From Selaginella moellendorffii (lineage: Eukaryota > Streptophyta > Lycopodiopsida > Selaginellales > Selaginellaceae), in assembly GCF_000143415.4 (NCBI RefSeq), contig NW_003314271.1:1718806-1782805 (forward strand): a stretch of 64,000 bases of DNA, written 5' to 3'. Shown here one piece after another: positions 60,267 through 64,000 of this stretch. The first letter of the stretch is position 1. Each line of letters opens with the position of its first letter. The position numbers were made by a program, and so were the translations under genes. The notes beneath the pieces were generated by a model. That model was not told the DNA's origin and made no database searches. It saw only the letters and a list, made by a program, of their open reading frames with translations.

Positions 60267-60916
60267 CAGGGATTGAGTATAGCCGCTCCAGCTTCATCAT
60301 GGGTGACAAGCTTCAAGCCTCCTCTTCTGGTTCCTCGAGCAGGCGGAATTCTGGGAGGAGGATGGTGGTCGCTGCACAGTCGGCTGCGATCGATAGCCAC
60401 TTTGTTTTGGGATTGGATTACAGTGCCTCCAAGCAAGAGATCAAGCGGGCTTACAGGAACCTTGCGCTCCAGGTGTGTAGGATCTTTGTCAATTATGTTT
60501 GCTGGTGTTCTGATCTCGTTATTCCTTGCGTTGTTTCCAGTACCATCCGGATGTTTGCAAGGGGACTGGGAACGAGCACGTTTTCACTCAGATCAATCTT
60601 GCCTACGAGGTTAGCAGTTTAACTTCTTTGGTGGTTTTGTTTCTTTGTGCTTAGCTCTTTTGTTTCCTTGTTGCAGTGCTTGATGAGCGAATCTCAAAGC
60701 CAGCAAAAGCTCCAGGAAAACTCGAGAGTGGATCCAAACTCCAAAGCTAGAAGCGCTGGATCCATGGAAGACGAGTGGCTATCCGAGGGCTACACGTTTG
60801 AGGAGATTTTTGGAAAGAGCCCGTGCTACCAGACTGTCGATGAATCTTTGTTCCGCGAGGTGGAAGAGAGGCCGAGAAGAAAGGTCAAGAAGGGCAGCTC
60901 TCGCGAGGATTGGTAG
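60242..60916 (+). CDS. J-domain protein, likely chloroplast (second copy)
   Basis: Three exons (60242-60472, 60541-60609, 60677-60916) join to 179 residues. The N-terminal 50 residues are Ser/Arg/Gly-rich without acids near the start (SSSGSSSRRNSGRRMVV), consistent with a plastid transit peptide. The J domain runs from LGLDYSASKQEIKRAYRNLA to YHPDVCKGTGN, with HPD just after the first intron, and FTQINLAYECL. The tail has WLSEGYTFEEIFG and a basic end (RRKVKKGSS). It is related to the intronless gene at 54714 (both have KRAYR.LALQYHPDVCKG). It should activate plastid Hsp70. The second in-frame ATG, at 60299, would avoid overlap with the upstream exon but cut the transit peptide. Confidence 0.88.
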
Positions 60917-61176
60917 GTTTGCTATATAGTCAACATGCTGACCCGTAGACTGGCGCTGACTGGCAGGCGAAACAGATAAGAGGGTGTTACATTGAAAAAA
61001 ACACCGATTTTTTTGTGTAGAAAGTAAAAACTACTTTCTACTTTCTAGTAAAAAGAAAGTAAAATAAAAAGTGGCGCTATGGCGAGCTGCCACGTCTGGA
61101 GCGAAGTGTCAGTATTTGATTGGCTCACTCTTTGTTGATAACACATGAACGATTTCTTCCATTTTATCACCGAGTC
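60917..61176. other. Intergenic with a palindromic AT-rich patch
   Basis: The patch at about 61016-61066 is built of gtagaaagta/tactttctac words that can fold back on themselves, a possible small MITE remnant. No gene is seen. Confidence 0.4.
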
Positions 61177-61461
61177 ATGGCTTCAACACAGGTATGATCA
61201 CTCCGTGTTCTTCAATCCCGATCGATTCATTGTTTCTCTTTGGTTTTCTAGAATCCTTCTTCCACTGGTACCACCAAGTTGGCCGAGGAGCACGCCAAGA
61301 ATCTATCAGCCGAGAATGAGAAAAAGGAGAGCGCGGAGGTAGTACCGTCAGTGGATCATCGATCCGGTCCAGGCCAGCACCAGCAAAAGGATGCGATCCC
61401 GACTGTGGTGGTGCACGAGAACGCGGATGATCCTGCAAAGAAATCTGGAACGAAGAGTTGA
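61177..61461 (+). CDS. Small hydrophilic unknown protein
   Basis: Two exons (61177-61191 and 61252-61461) give 74 residues. The first exon is only five codons (MASTQ). The protein is highly charged and polar, rich in Lys, Glu, Ser, His and Gln, with no hydrophobic core (KLAEEHAKNLSAENEKKESA, HENADDPAKKSGTKS), so it is probably disordered, somewhat LEA-like. No family is recognised. Clean splice signals and a sensible frame favour a real gene, but it is short. It converges with the SF3A3 gene, only about 100 bases away. Confidence 0.55.
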
Positions 61462-61564
61462 GAGTTCCACAGCACAGCTGCTGCTCATAGTTTTTGATTG
61501 TGATCCAAAAATGTGGACAGCGAATAGAAGATGTTAGTAGTATACATACAGAGACAATGGTGCC

Positions 61565-63630
61565 TTAGATGAGCCCCTGTCGTTGCAAGTCGGTGTAAGT
61601 TTTCTTGTTGTAGACGTTCCCGTCCCTGTCCTCGTACTCCTCTTCCAGGTCCGGGCGCCACTTGTTCATGCCCGACCGCTCCTGGATGATCTCGTACAGC
61701 GCCTTTGCGTCCTGGTACAAGATTGTCATTAGCTGTAAGCATAAAAAATGAAAGTAAGTACCTTGATGGAAGTAATCTCATGAAAGTTTTTCGTGTTTGG
61801 TATTCCTAAGCAGCGCATGCCGTGCTGATGCCTCCATTCTTTGAAGTGTCGTTCGAAGGCCCTTCGCCCCCAGTAGCTAGAGTTTCCACATATCTCGCAT
61901 TTGAACTCCTGCAAAACAAAGGAGAGGAGATGACGGCCAGCAAAAGAAGGAGAATAACTTTTTACCTGGCCCAAGCCGTGAAGCTTGTACAACCAATATG
62001 GAATCGGCTTCCCGTCCCACCCCATCGGCAGCTTCAACGGATTGTAAAACTGCTGCTCCTCTTCCTCGCTCTCACTTTCCGGTTGTACTTCCACTTGCTG
62101 TGAAAGATAATGTTAGCCAAAGGCTCAAACGCAAAGAACACAAACTTACTTCTTCCCGCTCTTCTTCCATTTCCTCGTAGGTGAATGCCTGCTTCTTCTC
62201 CACGTGGCCCTTCGTCTCCTCGATGGCCTGTACCAAAGCGTCAACGAAAGAATAAGGGTGCTAAACTCATACCTCATGAAGTAGCTCAGTCAAGCGACGT
62301 ATCCGACATTCGTTCAATGCAATGTCCTTGATATTTGGAAGAGACTCGTCACCATTCTTTTTCGGTTTCATTCCTTTAGCGAAGTGCTTACTGTCAAGTT
62401 GGTCCAGTGGTTGGAGCTTTGTAAGCCAGAGCCGCTCCGCGCGTTGCTGGACAGTTCCTCCGCTTTTCAGGCCCAAAAATGCCAGTGACTGCAAAGAGTT
62501 GATGCTTAGTTAAGTCACAGAGAAGAAGAAACTTACATACCTGTTTTAGCCTCTCTCCCCCAAGCTGCACAAGCTCTTCAGGAGAGTGATAGTTATCAAT
62601 ATTGATCGGATTCAAATTCTTCACTCCTTTGTTTTCCCAGCCTTCTACCTTCCCGGCGAGCCATCGCTCCTCAAACTCTGCCTCGACCTGAAAAAACGCG
62701 AAATCAAAGGATGAACAGACAACGCAATCAATGATGTTGTACCTTTGTGAGTTTTTTCTCAATGTCCTGTAGGGGCTGAGTTCTCTGGTAAAAAGACACA
62801 AGATAATGCATCAGATCCTCCACGTATTCAGTGTACTGTCTGCATGATCGCTAAAAGTGTAAGATGCACAGAATAAAAGAAAAAAACTTGCCTTGAGAGC
62901 TTGTGCATCTGAGGAATTTTGTGCAGTTGAAAGAAGGTCTCGATGTAGGCCGAGTACTCCAGCTGCTGCTCTTTATCCTTCTTCTTCACGAAGCTCAAAT
63001 TCACGTAGCGTTGATGCAACTCGTGCAGGTCGAGAAACCGCCCATACCCTTCCTGCAGAAAAGGTAGAGAGGATTCACCGCGAGAAAACAAAGAAAATAA
63101 AACTTTACCTCTCCACTGAACTCGATGTAAGGTTCTTCCTGGAAAACTTGTTCCAGATCATCGACTTCCATGGCTTGGAGTGATGGGTGTCGTCGATGGT
63201 ACTCGCGAATCTAAATAGAAAGAACACAATCGCGAAAGATGAGCTCAAAGAAAACAATCCATTTATCTTTCCTACGCACTACTCACCTCCTTGAGCCGAT
63301 CGTAGAAAGCGCTAAAGACATTATTCTGGCCGGGAGCGGTTTGGCCTCCAAGCGCAGCAATCTCATCACTCCTGGCACCATCAGCGTCTTCGTAGATATC
63401 CACCTACGATCAAAATCCACCCATGAAGAAACCGAAGAAATGGAGCTCACGCTTACCAGCTTAGAAGTCGCCAGCGTCATCGCTTCCAGCATCATCTTGA
63501 CGCGATGACTCTGGTACAATCGATCCTTGTGTGACTTGACCTCCTTCTGGAGCTCCTTGACCACCATTCGCTCCAAACGCTCGATGTCGTCATGCGCAGA
63601 TCGAGCTTGCTCCAGCAGCGTGGCCGACAT
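61565..63630 (-). CDS. SF3A3: Splicing factor 3A subunit 3 (SF3a60)
   Basis: About ten exons on the minus strand cover the full protein. It starts at [20 protein letters not shown] (ATG 63630; the longer frame has no ATG) and ends LQRQGLI before TAA 61565-61567. Blocks: [88 protein letters not shown], the acidic [20 protein letters not shown], and the C2H2 zinc finger [20 protein letters not shown] with [18 protein letters not shown]3a60 is part of U2 snRNP and helps recognise the branch point during spliceosome assembly; in Arabidopsis it is ATROPOS. Length fits the 500-residue family. Confidence 0.96.
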
Positions 63631-63809
63631 CGTCTCCTTCCTCCTGCTCAAAACCCTAACCCTAGGAGCCCAATATCCTGCCACGTACGCCTTTTTGTTT
63701 CCCTTTGCCAAAAACCCTAAGCCTCTGTTTCAAAATTTCCTAACCCTAAAAATCCCGCCACGTAAGCCTCTTTTGTTTCAAAATTTCCCCTTCGAGTGAG
63801 GTTTTTGCT
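63631..63809. promoter_or_regulatory. Short bidirectional promoter with telo-boxes
   Basis: Only 179 bases separate the SF3A3 ATG from the divergent ATG at 63810. The gap has three telo-box motifs (aaaccctaaccct at 63651, aaaaccctaa at 63711, taaccctaaa at 63741), which are common upstream of translation and splicing genes. A gccacgta..gcct/ttgtttc unit is repeated at about 63680 and 63757. Confidence 0.6.
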
Positions 63810-64000
63810 ATGGCGGCGCCGGTGTGCGTCCAGCATGCCTTCTCCAGCTCGCCACAGCAATGCGACATCCAAATGCGGGCTACCGGCGGCCAAGGCAGCG
63901 CTGGATTCTTGGCCGCGAGGAGCGCCAATCCAATCCACGATAGGGTTCGTCATCAGCAGCATCGCCAGGCCAGAGTCGCGCTGCTTGTCAAGGCGTCATC
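63810..64000 (+). CDS. Start of a gene cut by the window edge, likely plastid-targeted
   Basis: ATG in ctATGG context opens MAAPVCVQHAFSSSPQQCDI and stays open to the last base. The first 60 residues are rich in Ala, Ser, Gln, Arg and His with few acidic residues, as in chloroplast transit peptides. Only the N-terminus is present, so the function is unknown. Confidence 0.5.
   Translation, partial: MAAPVCVQHAFSSSPQQCDIQMRATGGQGSAGFLAARSANPIHDRVRHQQHRQARVALLVKAS

Overview
The window is nuclear DNA of a land plant, most likely a lycophyte such as Selaginella. The evidence is the gene set (chloroplast-type J proteins, GDSL esterase, phytocyanin, LRR receptor kinases, DDB1), many canonical GT-AG introns of only about 45-90 bases, compact gene islands, and a coiled-coil gene resembling a flagellar outer-arm docking subunit, which would fit a plant with swimming sperm. 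The species call is inference.

Layout. 0-9.2 kb is a gene island: a divergent pair of lachrymatory-factor-synthase-like SRPBCC genes, a ketopantoate hydroxymethyltransferase gene with an in-frame stop before its apparent C-terminal tail, an MDC1-like BRCT gene, a dual-specificity phosphatase, a broken unknown gene and a broken F-box-like gene. 9.2-24.1 kb is an AT-rich block holding a MITE and a decayed Ty3/gypsy element (minus strand, about 13.7-21.1 kb) with an in-frame 459-base tandem duplication and inverted arms. 24.1-38.5 kb is a second island: DDB1, two tandem LRR receptor kinases and an mpaB/rubber-oxygenase-like gene. 38.6-46.5 kb is AT-rich and ends in a second Ty3/gypsy element with about 174-base LTRs. 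46.8-64 kb is the third island: GDSL esterase, the ODA1/CCDC63-like coiled-coil gene, a phytocyanin, a GH17-CBM43 glucanase, a plastid-type J protein, a small secreted barrel-like protein, a decayed Crinkler/RHS-type NTPase, TIM17, a second J protein overlapping a small unknown ORF, a 74-aa hydrophilic protein, SF3A3, and the first codons of a gene that runs off the window.

The genes are housekeeping and cell-surface genes with no operon-like logic. Loose themes are cell wall and surface (GDSL esterase, phytocyanin, glucanase, two receptor kinases), genome maintenance (DDB1, BRCT protein), and organelle import or folding (TIM17, two J proteins). Several neighbours share short divergent promoters. 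No complete new system was recognised. The most notable items are the interrupted ketopantoate hydroxymethyltransferase, the docking-complex homologue, the Crinkler-type pseudogene with duplicated upstream exons, and the unusual architecture of the first retroelement. Exon joins were made by eye from splice signals and reading frame; transcripts were not available.
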